The notes beneath the pieces were generated by a model, which was given only the letters and a program-made list of their open reading frames with translations, was not told the DNA's origin and did not search any database. A program made the translations under genes and the position numbers. From assembly GCA_003223245.1 (NCBI GenBank), contig QHYI01000131.1, positions 18,729-82,728 of the forward strand: a DNA stretch of 64,000 nt. The letters are read 5' to 3'. Positions 34,034 to 43,404 of this stretch are shown one piece after another (positions within the stretch are counted from its first letter, which is position 1; each line of letters starts with the position of its first letter). Source of the DNA: Acidobacteriota bacterium. GTDB taxonomy: Bacteria; Acidobacteriota; Terriglobia; Acidiferrales; UBA7541.

Positions 34034-36430
34034 CTAGTTGTTACACAATCGCTCGAGAATGGCGAGCGCGGCTTCCTTGGCCCGCGGCGCAAGATCGCCC
34101 GCGGGACCTACGCACGAAGGGCAGCCCTGTTCGCATTCACAGGAAGAGATTAGTTCGCGCGTTTTCTCGACTAGCAGATCGTGCGCGCGAAAGAGCGGTT
34201 CGGAAAAGCCGATCCCGCCGGGATAGGCGTCGTAGAGATACAGATTTGGCTCGAAGAACTCTCTGGCATTTGAGGAAACGGCATTCTCCATGCGTACTGC
34301 GACGAGACCGTGGTTTTCGGACTCGGGGCTCGGGGGCCGTTCGCCGATGGCTGTGCCCAGATCGCGCCGATCGCACATTAGCAGCAGCGTCGCGACCGAT
34401 TCAAGCGCACGCAGCAAACCGAACATGCCCGACTGGCGTTCACCGATGGAGAAGGGAAGCGATTCAAGCAGCGGCCGCTCCAGTGTGATCCAGTAGGAAG
34501 TCGTGTGCATTTCGTTTTCTGGCAGTTCGAGCTTCCCGTCGCCAATGGTTTCGTTGGTGAAGAATTTAATCTTCTTGAAGCCCACGACTTGCGAGCGCAC
34601 GAGAACGTCCCCATGAGAATGGGAGGTAAAGGTGGGCCAGGAAGTAGAGGATTCAGAAGCGGCAACTTCCAGCACCCGGACCTGCGTGTAGCGAACTGCA
34701 TCGGTGTAGTAGTCTACTTCGACGCGTTTCACATAAGCTTTGCGCTCTTTGAAATCGAGATGCTCGACGTGATATTGCGTGCCGCCATGCAAATAGATGG
34801 CTTTTTCGTGCACGAAAACAAGAGCGCTGGGAAAATCAATTTCACCGACGACGTTCGGATTTCCGGTGATATCAATGATCACGAAATTGTCGCTCGAGAC
34901 CGATCGCAGGCTGATGGCATCGGCGGGATACGCTTCGTGCGTCCAATGATAATTTTCTCCCGCAAGGTGCAGAAAACCGGTCTCCGCCAGCCGCGCGCAA
35001 AGATCCGGAAGGTCCACGTCGCCAAATTTTTCCTTGGGCGCAATTGGCAATTCGAACGCCGCGCACTTCAGGTGATTAATGAGAATTTCCAAGTTGTCGG
35101 GCTGAATGAATGCATGCTCCGGCGTGTGGCCAAAGAAATAATCCGGATGACGCACCATGAATTGATCGAGCGGCGCCGAAGAAGCGACCAGCACGGCCAA
35201 GGAGCTTCCGCTGCGGCGTCCCGCGCGGCCCGAGCGCTGCCAAGTGGCGGCAATCGTTCCGGGGTAGCCTGCCAGCACCGCCGCATCGAGGGAACCGACG
35301 TCGATTCCCAATTCCAGAGCGCTGGTCGAAACAACTCCGCGAATTTTTCCTTCGCGCAGTCCGCGCTCAATTTCGCGCCGCTCGTTCGGCAAATATCCGC
35401 CGCGATAGCCGCGAATCGTTTCCGATCTTCCTGGGAATCGCGGATTTGCCTTCTGCAAGTAAGTCAGCAGAATTTCCGTGTGTAGCCGGGAATTTGCGAA
35501 AACGATGGTTTGCAAATCGCGTTTCAAAAACTCTTGAGCGACCCGCGCCGATTCATTGATATAGCTCCGGCGAATGCCGAGGGCGCGGTTAACCACCGGC
35601 GGATTGTAAAAGACAAAAGTCTTCTCCGCAGCGGGTGCGCCGTTCGAATCCAGAACTTGGACTTCTGTTTCAAGCAACCGCGAAGCCAACTCGCCGGGGT
35701 TCGCGATGGTCGCGGAACAGCAAACGAATTGCGGCTCACGTCGGTAGAAGCGCGCGATGCGGCGCAACCGGCGGAGAACGTTGCAGAGGTGGCTGCCCAA
35801 AACGCCGCGATAGGTGTGCAGCTCGTCCAAAACGATATAGCGCAGATTTTCGAACAGCCGCGTCCAGCGCGTGTGGTGGGGAAGAATCCCAGTGTGCAGC
35901 ATATCCGGATTGGTCAAAACGATGTGGCCCTTTTCGCGGATGACCTTGCGCGGGTCGGCGGGAGTGTCGCCGTCGTAGGTAAACACACCGAAGCAGTTCT
36001 CAAGCCGCTGGTTCAGGTCATGGAGTTCAGCCAGCTGGTCCTGCGCGAGGGCTTTCGTGGGGAAGAGATACAACGCGCGCGTGTCAGAATTTTCCAAAAC
36101 GGAGTTCACCACCGGCAGGTTGTAGCAAAGCGTTTTTCCAGAAGCCGTGGGGGTAACAATCACCACATTTTTCCCGGCATGCACCGCTTCGGCCGCTGCT
36201 GCTTGATGCGTGTACAAGCGGCTTATGCCTTTTGTCGCATATGCCGAAACTAGATTCGGTCTCACCCAGGCTGGAAAATCCGCCCACTGGGCCTCGCGCG
36301 ACGGAAAATGCCGCACGGTCGTCAGGATTTCGCCAGCGTGGTCGCGCTTCGCCAAAGCGTCCAGCACTTCATGGATGCGTGTCATGGCATTTGAAACTCC
36401 GGCTCTACGCACCGCGAGCGATTCCGGCAT
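34034..36430 (-). CDS. mrfA: MrfA/YprA-like DEAD/DEAH helicase with DUF1998
   Basis: A superfamily 2 helicase of the YprA/MrfA type. From ATG 36430 it has 798 residues. Walker A is VTPTASGKTLCYNLP, followed by LYLFPTKALAQDQLAEL, the DEAH-type box IVLDELHTYRG, SATIANPGELA, the motif IV-VI region (VVSTSALELGIDVGSLDAAV, then QRSGRAGRR) and a C-terminal DUF1998-like zinc region with CECEQGCPSCVG. It is coupled to mrfB (stop-start adjacent). The frame extends to 36493, and MTRIHEV at 36385 is another possible start. It probably acts in DNA repair together with MrfB (inference from the Bacillus pair). Confidence 0.88.
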   Translation of the reverse strand: MPESLAVRRAGVSNAMTRIHEVLDALAKRDHAGEILTTVRHFPSREAQWADFPAWVRPNLVSAYATKGISRLYTHQAAAAEAVHAGKNVVIVTPTASGKTLCYNLPVVNSVLENSDTRALYLFPTKALAQDQLAELHDLNQRLENCFGVFTYDGDTPADPRKVIREKGHIVLTNPDMLHTGILPHHTRWTRLFENLRYIVLDELHTYRGVLGSHLCNVLRRLRRIARFYRREPQFVCCSATIANPGELASRLLETEVQVLDSNGAPAAEKTFVFYNPPVVNRALGIRRSYINESARVAQEFLKRDLQTIVFANSRLHTEILLTYLQKANPRFPGRSETIRGYRGGYLPNERREIERGLREGKIRGVVSTSALELGIDVGSLDAAVLAGYPGTIAATWQRSGRAGRRSGSSLAVLVASSAPLDQFMVRHPDYFFGHTPEHAFIQPDNLEILINHLKCAAFELPIAPKEKFGDVDLPDLCARLAETGFLHLAGENYHWTHEAYPADAISLRSVSSDNFVIIDITGNPNVVGEIDFPSALVFVHEKAIYLHGGTQYHVEHLDFKERKAYVKRVEVDYYTDAVRYTQVRVLEVAASESSTSWPTFTSHSHGDVLVRSQVVGFKKIKFFTNETIGDGKLELPENEMHTTSYWITLERPLLESLPFSIGERQSGMFGLLRALESVATLLLMCDRRDLGTAIGERPPSPESENHGLVAVRMENAVSSNAREFFEPNLYLYDAYPGGIGFSEPLFRAHDLLVEKTRELISSCECEQGCPSCVGPAGDLAPRAKEAALAILERLCNN

Positions 36431-36535
36431 GATGCCCCCGAGGAAAAGGCGACAGGTCACTTGTATTCGCCTTTTGTTCGCCAACAATAACATCTGCCCC
36501 CCGGCGAAGCAAGCGAGAAGGTGCAGGAAAGTTCC

Positions 36536-36730
36536 TCAACGCTGCTTCACAAATTGACGCCGCCAGCAAAACCCTCCGAATTGGGCGCGCTTCTCAATGC
36601 CCTTAGTTCTATCTACCTTATCCCGCTCGACGGTGATGTGGTTCTTAGGGCCGTGGAAGCTCACGCCGAGTAGGGGCTCCACTTCTATGAAGGAATGATT
36701 GTGGCGACCGCCGCACGCGGCGGATGCCAC
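36536..36730 (-). CDS. Small hypothetical protein behind the MFS transporter
   Basis: A 64-codon frame starting with GTG 36730, which shares one base with the stop codon of the MFS gene. Sequence NHSFIEVEPLLGVSFHGPKN and DKVDRTKGIEKRAQFGGFCW looks protein-like rather than random. No family recognised. The overlap suggests translational coupling to the transporter; a larger frame back to 36838 lies inside that gene. Confidence 0.4.
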   Translation of the reverse strand: MASAACGGRHNHSFIEVEPLLGVSFHGPKNHITVERDKVDRTKGIEKRAQFGGFCWRRQFVKQR

Positions 36731-37941
36731 TAGTGAGAGCCGGGTGAGAGCGGTTGAAGACGCAAGATTAAAAGAGCTCCCGCAAAAAATAGGAGGGCGG
36801 AGGCGGCGAAGGCGGTTTGTACGTTGAAGGCGCTCCAAAGGGACCCCACCAGGAGACTAGAGGCGAAGTCGCCGACGGCGTTGACCGCAGCGAGCGTTCC
36901 GAAGGCCATGCCGTGCTGTTCCTGAGGCACGAGTTCGGCGGAGAGGGAGTCTTCCAGGGCTTCCTCCGTGCCAATGTAAAGACCTGCCAGGACGAAAATC
37001 ACAGCCAGCAACGGCAGCGAACGCGCTCCGGTGCAAAGGAGAATCGCGGTGATTCCTGCAAGTGCGTAGCCTGCTGCAAGAACGAACTTGCGTTGCGCAA
37101 TATGATCGCTAAGCCAGCCGCTCGCATAAGCCGAGCCGGCGTAAAACACGTTGTGGAGCGTATAGAGGCCGATGGCGAGGCTGGCGGCGTCCTTCTGGCC
37201 GTGCGCGGGCGCGAGCATGCGTGAAGCGTAGAGAATCAGAAGCGAGTGAGAGAAATCGCCAGCACCAAAGATTCCGACACCGACAAGCAAACGCCGGAAG
37301 GGAATCGGGAGCGCCTGCAGTCCGTGAAAGAACGAATGTTTCCTACGAGCAGCGATAGCCCGCTCGCGCACCAGTAGCCAAAAGGAGGCAACGGCCACAA
37401 GGCCGGGAAGGAGCGTCCAGAAAAACACTTTGCGGAACGAATGATCGGTCACATCGAGAAGCCAGAGCGCGGTGAGCGGGCCGACGATGGCGCCAAGTGT
37501 GTCCATCAGGCGCTCAAGGCCAAATGCGCGACCGTAGGCGTTTGGCGGCACGTCAGCCGCGAGCAAGGCTTTCCTTGCGGGGGTACGCACGCCGCGTCCG
37601 AGCCAGGCAGCGGCGCGTCCCATCAGCACGTGGTAGGCTTGCGTGGCAAATCCGAACGACGCGGTCGAAACCGCGGTGAGTGCATAACCAAGCACTGCAA
37701 GCGGTTTGCGATGTTTCAGTCTGTCCGTGTAATGCCCGGCGATGAGTTTCGCGAAACTCGACAGCCCGTCGGCGACGCCTTCGATCGCTCCGAGCCATGC
37801 CGGGCCCGCGCCAATCGCCGCGAGAAACGTGGGCAAGACCGCGGTCGCGGTCTCATGGCTCCAGTCGCTGAACAGACTGGTGAGCCCGACACCGAACACG
37901 GTGCGATTGAGCCAGGATTGTTTGTCTGCGGATTCGGGCAC
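36730..37941 (-). CDS. Major facilitator superfamily transporter
   Basis: A 12-helix inner-membrane transporter of 403 residues; substrate unknown. The opening VFGVGLTSLFSDWSHETATA, the loop 2-3 motif HYTDRLKHRKPLAVLGYALT, GRAAAWLGRGVRTPARKALL and a second-half motif SGWLSDHIAQRKFVLAAG all fit MFS. The GVRTPARKALLAADVP segment is seen in a subgroup of uncharacterised MFS proteins common in soil bacteria. A small ORF overlaps its stop. Confidence 0.9.
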   Translation of the reverse strand: MPESADKQSWLNRTVFGVGLTSLFSDWSHETATAVLPTFLAAIGAGPAWLGAIEGVADGLSSFAKLIAGHYTDRLKHRKPLAVLGYALTAVSTASFGFATQAYHVLMGRAAAWLGRGVRTPARKALLAADVPPNAYGRAFGLERLMDTLGAIVGPLTALWLLDVTDHSFRKVFFWTLLPGLVAVASFWLLVRERAIAARRKHSFFHGLQALPIPFRRLLVGVGIFGAGDFSHSLLILYASRMLAPAHGQKDAASLAIGLYTLHNVFYAGSAYASGWLSDHIAQRKFVLAAGYALAGITAILLCTGARSLPLLAVIFVLAGLYIGTEEALEDSLSAELVPQEQHGMAFGTLAAVNAVGDFASSLLVGSLWSAFNVQTAFAASALLFFAGALLILRLQPLSPGSH

Positions 37942-38011
37942 AAGCAGGCAGTTTACCGATGTCCGTCCGCAGTGAAAAGGCGCGGTAGAAGACCGTCTTT
38001 CCTAACACTCT

Positions 38012-39701
38012 TCAAGCCTGCTGTTGCTTTGTGGAGAGATTCTCTATTTCCGCCCAAAGTTGCTCGAGATGGTTGTGAATCGAGACGCTGCCCTCGACCG
38101 ACTCGGTCGAAAGAAGGTGTCGAACAGTCTCGAGGAGCTCCTCGAACCGTCGGAGCGACGCTTTTTCGGCCGACCGGATCGATGCGATGATGGATTGCTC
38201 CCACTGCGAAGTCAGCCGCGACAAATTCTTGAACACTTCGCTTTCTACTTTCTCCACAAAACGCCTTCGCACCAGGCTGCGCATTAGGGACATAGGGATA
38301 AGCGCCGAAACCAGCTCCCAGTTGTGGTCAAAAATCCTGCCCACGCTGATATCTGGGGCGCGCGGCGGCACGACTTCGATTTCGGTCTCTGTAGTGCGCA
38401 ACTTTACACCAAAGAGGCGGGAGATTTTCTCGGCAAGTTGATCACGAAACTTTTGCAAGATGCCCTGGCATTGACGCCGCATGTCCTCGAGCGGTTCAAG
38501 AACGGCGGCGTGCTCCGCTGCCGAAATCGCGCTGAGCTCCTCGCGTAACTGAATCCGCAGCCATTGCTCATAACGGCTGAGCAGGGAAGCGAAACTGCTA
38601 GGCCAGCCGGCAAATTCTTCTTCGAGGCGGGCCTCAAGCGTCTTGCAAAGAGGACGAAACGCAACCTGGTGCAAGCGGCTTTCGATAAAGGGCCGCGTTC
38701 GGGCAGTTGCATGCTTGGCAAGCAGATGGAATTGGAGCTGCGCATCGGGGACGGCCCGCGCCGAACCGAGAATTTCCTCTCGAACCTGCTCCCACTCTTC
38801 CTTTCTCATTTCGGCGGAGTTGCGCGCCAATTCAGGTAACCCGCTGCGGAAGAGAGCAGAGTATAAAGCTTTCGCGAGATGGCCGCCGAATCTTCCTTCT
38901 CGAATTGTGCGAGCGATTTTGCGAGATGCTCTGCTTTGAAGGTCTGCCGGAATTCCTCGTAGCCCGGCTTTACGGAATACGGGAAGACACGCAGGCCTTC
39001 GGGGAACTTCGTGCGAAGTTGGGAAGTTACGAAGTCCAGCACTTCCTGTTGCTCCGCGGCGCCGAGCAGGTCCATGTTTGTCAGAAGCACGGAAACATTG
39101 GGAGTAAGCCGCCTCAATCGCTCGATCAAGGAAACGTCTTGTTGCGTCAGAGGAGGATCAACGCCAATGGCTACGAGCGCAAGATCGGTATTGGGGCTCC
39201 AGGCGAGGGAAGCCTCGGCATTGTGAGCAAGAATGCTTTCCAACCCAGGCGTATCCACGAGACGAAGCTGCCGGCAAGGAGCCATCTCCGGCAGGAAGAC
39301 GCAAACGGCTTTAACACCGCGGCGATTCTCGGGATTTTCCGATTCTGAAATATAGGCGTGGATTTCACTGAGCGGAATCTTCTCGACCTTATCTTGCTGC
39401 GGGAAAATTACCTCCGCGAATTCTTGCGGTGCGTAACAAATGTCGGTCACAACCGAAGTGACGGGAACTACGCCCACAGGAAGAACGGGTCTGACGAGAA
39501 GATGATTCAGGAAGCTGCTTTTCCCTGCTTTGAAACGGCCAAAAACCGCCACGTTTAGGTATTGTCGACGTAATTGACGCCGATCGCATGCAACAGCGGC
39601 TGTAAGTCGGTCAGGTGATATTCGCGAATCACCTCTGCGGCAACAGAAATCGCCTTCTTGTTTTGATTCTCCAAACCAATCATTGAACGAAGTTCACTCA
39701 T
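38012..39701 (-). pseudogene. Dynamin-like GTPase gene with two frameshifts
   Basis: The intact product would be a bacterial dynamin-family GTPase of ~560 residues that remodels membranes. Three consecutive frames hold it. (1) ATG 39701: MSELRSMIGLENQNKKAISV up to LLHAIG, stop at 39555. (2) RQLRRQYLNVAVFGRFKAGK with P-loop GRFKAGKS, switch VTSVVTD, DTPGLE, and LLTNMDLL, stop at 38806. (3) ELARNSAEMRKEEWEQVREE through a long helical stalk to STKQQQA at 38012. Each join needs about one extra base (near 39585, and near 38835 where CTGAATTGG would read CTGGAATTGG). Neighbouring genes are intact over kilobases, so gene decay is more likely than random error, though assembly indels are not excluded. 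Confidence 0.75.
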
Positions 39702-39835
39702 GGCGATCTGCTTCGAAAACGGTGGGAGGCGCGGCTTCGGAGCGCATTAAAACGTCGACCGCTAGCGTGTGCAGTTTAACGTGGCCGCCGGATTGATATG
39801 TGCTCTGGGAAGCGAGTTCGCAAAGCCGCCGCCAA

Positions 39836-42073
39836 TCAATAACGGAAGCGGTAGCGGAGTTGGGCGAAAATTTCGCGCGGCTTGAGGTAGTGTGTGCCGC
39901 CGAAGGTAAAACTGTTGTCGAGCAGCACGCGGCGGTTGGCAACATTGATGGCCTGTATGCTGGCGGAGATTCGTTCGCCAAACCTCCTGCTGAGCGAAAG
40001 GTCAAAAGTGGTGTGCGGTGGAAGGTGCCCGCCGGGATTTGCCGGAGTGGGATTCCCGTTGGCGAAGCCGGAGGCATAGGAAACATCCGTCGAAGCCAAG
40101 ACGCGCCACGGAAGTGGGAACTCGCCGCCGATGTGAAGAGTATTGCGCTGATCGTGGTCAAGGAAACCGAAGCCAGGTGGCCGCATGGGGCAAGGTTCTA
40201 CAAGCCCCCCTGTAATGCAGCCAAAACTGAGTGCCAGTTGGTTGGAGTACGTGAGGTAAAGCTGTGTGCGATCGCGGATGCGCGGTGAGCGGAGCGTAAG
40301 TTCCCATCCGTTGATGCGGGCACCTTGAATCGTAATCGGGAAAAACAGATCGGAATTGTTGAGATTGTTGTGATCGAAGAAATTGTTCGCGCGGGTAAGG
40401 AAATTGTCGGCATCAAGCGTCCAACCACGAAATGGGATAGTTACGCCGAACTGATGTTCTTCGTCGCGCTCGCCGTGCAGGGGAATAAAGCTTAGATTCT
40501 GCGCGCTAGCTGCTTGCAAAAGCGGGCCGGAAACGGTGAGAAGGGGCGGCGCCTGATAGAAATGGCCATAGAAGCCGCGGAAAACCCACTTGAGTTTGGG
40601 AATGCGCAGCGACGCGCCCAGGCGGGGGCTCGCTGCGTTTTCCACTGCACCACCCGAGAAATGCGTTTGGCGCACGCCGGCGTCCAGCGTAAGCCAGGAA
40701 GTGGCCTTGAGCTGCTCTTCCACATACGCGGCAACGAGGCTTCCGGTCGAGCTGCCAATTTCCGGAGCCAGGCCCACACACTGTTGCGGATCGTGACAGT
40801 CTAATCGAAAGAGCTGACTATCCTGCTGGACAAAACCGTACCATCCCACGCGTAGGTTGTTACGCTCCTCGACCCAGGAAAGAGTCGCTTGGCCACCTTC
40901 ATACTTGGAGGTACGTTTCTCCGTGGCCGAAGAGGGAAAATCGTGCCCGCTGCTTTGATAGTTTGCAGAATTGTAGTGGTAAAAGGGCGAAACCGTGAGG
41001 AGCAAGCTAGGGCTGATTGTGCGTACCCAGGAAAAAGCAGCGAAGGAGTCGCTCTCGCGATTGGCGTCGCGGAGGAATTGGCCCGGCGTGTTGTTAACAT
41101 CGTTCGGGTCAAAAGGAACTTGATAGAAATCGCGCCGTGACTGCGCAACGAAACGAAGCTGGTCCCGAGGAGTCGCATTATAAATGAGCGAAGTGAACCC
41201 GCCGAAGCCGTTGGCGGCGTCGTGAATCACGGCCGCAGTAGGCGGCTCGAGTCCGAGATTCGTGCGGTTGCCGTTCAGGCTGGCGTAGTAGGCGAAGCGA
41301 TTTGAGTGCCCGCCGAAATTGAGCTGATCGTCGGTCTGATAAAAATCCCCGGCGGAGAGCGTTAACTCGGCTTCGTTGTTGCGCTCGAAGCCGGTGCGCG
41401 GTACGACATCGAAGATTCCGTAAGTGCGGTCGCCATAATCGGCAGAGTAGCTGCCACGCTGGACTTCGAGAGCGTCAATGTCTTTGGGATCGATTTGCGG
41501 GCCAAGGTTGCTAGCGATGTTGGTGTTCGGAATAGGCACGCCATCGATGAGCCAGCTCATCGGATGCCCGCCACGAATGTGAAGTTGGTCGTGGACGAGA
41601 TAAGCGCCGGGGACGAAGTCAGTGATCATCGAGAGACTGTTCGAACGCGAAGCGCCCGGTGTCTCCTGAATTTGCACGCGGTCGACCAGAGTCGAAGGCG
41701 TAACGGTTTCCGATTGGCCTGCTTCGGCGGAAACGGTAACCGTCTCTTTTTCTGAAGGAAGGCGCAATTCGATATGCAGGATAGGCGCAGCGCCAGAAAG
41801 CACGGTGATGTTTTGCGGCGCAGCGAGGAAAGTCGCGTCGGAAATGGATACGGTATATTCACCCAGCGGGACGGCCTCGAAATGAAATTCACCGGCGGTG
41901 TTGGTTTGCTCCGTTTGCGTGAATTCTGAATTGCGCGCTTTCAGAATTACGGTAATGCCCGGAACGGGGCGGTGTTGCGGATCGTGAACAATGCCGCGGA
42001 CGGTGCCGAAAACGGTGGCCAGAGCGCCGGAAGTGGCAACGAGCAAGACTGCGGAAAGCCAAAGGTGTCGCAT
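39836..42073 (-). CDS. TonB-dependent receptor with carboxypeptidase-regulatory-like N-terminal domain
   Basis: An outer-membrane receptor of 745 residues. After a signal peptide (LSAVLLVATSGALATVFG) comes a CarboxypepD_reg domain (~22-105: GTVRGIVHDPQHRPVPGITV). A plug domain follows (~125-235: DPKDIDALEVQRGSYSADYG) and then a 22-strand-type barrel ending in the aromatic terminus FAQLRYRFRY. The ligand is not known. The gene just upstream on the same strand (42160-42576) encodes a Cys/His-rich, copper-type protein, suggesting a metal or metallophore role (inference). Confidence 0.92.
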   Translation of the reverse strand: MRHLWLSAVLLVATSGALATVFGTVRGIVHDPQHRPVPGITVILKARNSEFTQTEQTNTAGEFHFEAVPLGEYTVSISDATFLAAPQNITVLSGAAPILHIELRLPSEKETVTVSAEAGQSETVTPSTLVDRVQIQETPGASRSNSLSMITDFVPGAYLVHDQLHIRGGHPMSWLIDGVPIPNTNIASNLGPQIDPKDIDALEVQRGSYSADYGDRTYGIFDVVPRTGFERNNEAELTLSAGDFYQTDDQLNFGGHSNRFAYYASLNGNRTNLGLEPPTAAVIHDAANGFGGFTSLIYNATPRDQLRFVAQSRRDFYQVPFDPNDVNNTPGQFLRDANRESDSFAAFSWVRTISPSLLLTVSPFYHYNSANYQSSGHDFPSSATEKRTSKYEGGQATLSWVEERNNLRVGWYGFVQQDSQLFRLDCHDPQQCVGLAPEIGSSTGSLVAAYVEEQLKATSWLTLDAGVRQTHFSGGAVENAASPRLGASLRIPKLKWVFRGFYGHFYQAPPLLTVSGPLLQAASAQNLSFIPLHGERDEEHQFGVTIPFRGWTLDADNFLTRANNFFDHNNLNNSDLFFPITIQGARINGWELTLRSPRIRDRTQLYLTYSNQLALSFGCITGGLVEPCPMRPPGFGFLDHDQRNTLHIGGEFPLPWRVLASTDVSYASGFANGNPTPANPGGHLPPHTTFDLSLSRRFGERISASIQAINVANRRVLLDNSFTFGGTHYLKPREIFAQLRYRFRY

Positions 42074-42159
42074 GGAACTTCCTCTCCAAAGTGACTAGTC
42101 TCGCGGACAAAAAGACGCGGAGCGAATGAATTAGTAAGTTCTGAGGAGCAAGCCGCGGC

Positions 42160-42576
42160 TCAGGCGGCAGCGGCGCGGATTCGAGGAGGGGGAGAGAGAG
42201 GTTCGACCGAACAAAGAGTCCTTAGTGATCCGGGAGCAAAAACCAAAGCTTCGGAGTTGCTGGCTGCGGAGACCCTGAAAGGCACGGGAAGCACGAACAG
42301 GATGGGCGTCAGCGCCGGCCGTTCCGAATTGTGACAGCACGACATGCTGCATTGGGCCATCGCAGGCAGGTCATGACCGCAGTCCATGGTGTGATCGGGA
42401 ACGGCAGGCGCATGTTGCGCACGGTGCCCGTGAGTTGGGCATTGGCCGGAGGTGCAGCAAGCCGCCGAATAGAGAGACCAAACAGCGCCGCCCAGGGGTG
42501 CGTAAAGCAAGACGACGGCGACAAGCGAGAGCGTCGCGAAAAGCGATCGAAGACGATTATGAGGCCGCCTGGTCAC
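42160..42576 (-). CDS. Small exported Cys/His/Met-rich metal-binding protein
   Basis: No named family assigned; it resembles DUF2946-type small proteins near copper systems. From GTG 42576 the ~138-residue product has an N-terminal membrane or signal segment (LFATLSLVAVVLLYAPLGGA). A dense metal-ligand region follows: ACCTSGQCPTHGHRAQH, then MDCGHDLPAMAQCSMSCCHN. A second hydrophobic stretch (LTPILFVLPVPF) follows. The CCxxGxCPxHGH and CxMxCC patterns suggest binding of Cu or another soft metal (inference). It precedes the TonB receptor by 86 bp on the same strand. The frame extends to a TTG at 42609. Confidence 0.65.
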   Translation of the reverse strand: MTRRPHNRLRSLFATLSLVAVVLLYAPLGGAVWSLYSAACCTSGQCPTHGHRAQHAPAVPDHTMDCGHDLPAMAQCSMSCCHNSERPALTPILFVLPVPFRVSAASNSEALVFAPGSLRTLCSVEPLSPPPRIRAAAA

Positions 42577-42740
42577 GGGAATCCCAAACTTTGTTCCATG
42601 ATACGCCAAAAATCATTAGACGGCAGCATGCCTTAGGAAAGCTCAGGAAAGCTTCCAAAAAAGCGAGTCGGCCGGGACCCGCAGGCGCAGGAAAACGGTC
42701 AAATCTTGACTTGGCGTGCCCAGCGTCGCAGACTCGAAGC

Positions 42741-43265
42741 ATGGCTCACGCACAAGGCATCTATATTAGCTTCGATTTTGGGACCGACGAGGAAAAGGCC
42801 CAGCAAGCGCGGCACAAACTCGACGGCTGGAGGCAGGCGTTCCGGTTGGACAAGCGGGTCCAATATAAGATGGACCGCCCAGAGAGCGCTCCAACGGAAG
42901 CCATCGCAAAACCTGCTGCAGCTGAAAAGGCTGCTGCTGCGGGCAAAACGAAAGAAAAACCTGCGGGAAAGGCCGCCAAAGCAGGGAAATCCGGCGATTC
43001 CAGAGCAGCAAAAACGGAAGCAGCAAAGCCAGAAGGCAGCAAGCCAGAGACTAGCGCCAATGGTAAGGTGGGTTTGCTCGTCCGGCTCTATTTTTCTCCG
43101 CACGAAAAACTTTCCGAGCAGCGATGGCTCGCCCGGATTCCCGCTGAGGAGCCGTTCAAAAGTGCGTCACCGAAAGTCATTCATCAGAATGATCCGGAAT
43201 TCGAAGCAACCGACCAGCAGTTCGAAGCGATCCCGATCGGCGAGGCGGGTGGACGCTCGAGTTGA
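42741..43265 (+). CDS. Hypothetical protein with Lys/Ala-rich linker
   Basis: Function unknown. From ATG 42741 the 174-residue product has a conserved-looking start (GIYISFDFGTDEEKAQQARH) and a low-complexity basic linker (TKEKPAGKAAKAGKSGDSRA). The C-terminal part contains GLLVRLYFSPHEKLSEQRWL, ARIPAEEPF and a terminal NDPEFEATDQQFEAIPIGE. The frame runs open back to 42435, but the region before 42741 is basic and unstructured. Divergent from the metal-binding gene. Confidence 0.55.
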   Translation: MAHAQGIYISFDFGTDEEKAQQARHKLDGWRQAFRLDKRVQYKMDRPESAPTEAIAKPAAAEKAAAAGKTKEKPAGKAAKAGKSGDSRAAKTEAAKPEGSKPETSANGKVGLLVRLYFSPHEKLSEQRWLARIPAEEPFKSASPKVIHQNDPEFEATDQQFEAIPIGEAGGRSS

Positions 43266-43404
43266 ACCCAGGCCAAATTGGACTGAAATTCTTGAGTCAT
43301 GAATCAGCAGAAGGAGAGCACACGAGGGCTGGGCAAAGCGGAATCCGGTATAATCGGGTCCCGCTAACCCTCAACCTCTGATTCCAAACACGAGGATGGA
43401 ACGA

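Noticed and set aside
35642..35651. GTTCGAATCC, a tRNA T-loop-like string
   Set aside because: It lies in the mrfA coding frame and no acceptor stem, D-arm or anticodon arm surrounds it.
39694..40161. Minus-strand frame ending just before the dynamin-like gene (ATGA overlap)
   Set aside because: Most of it lies inside the TonB receptor gene on the same strand in another frame. Only its last ~45 codons are outside, and there is no credible start codon there.
43349..43354. TATAAT before the fused E1 gene
   Set aside because: No -35-like hexamer at 16-18 bp upstream, so not listed as a promoter.
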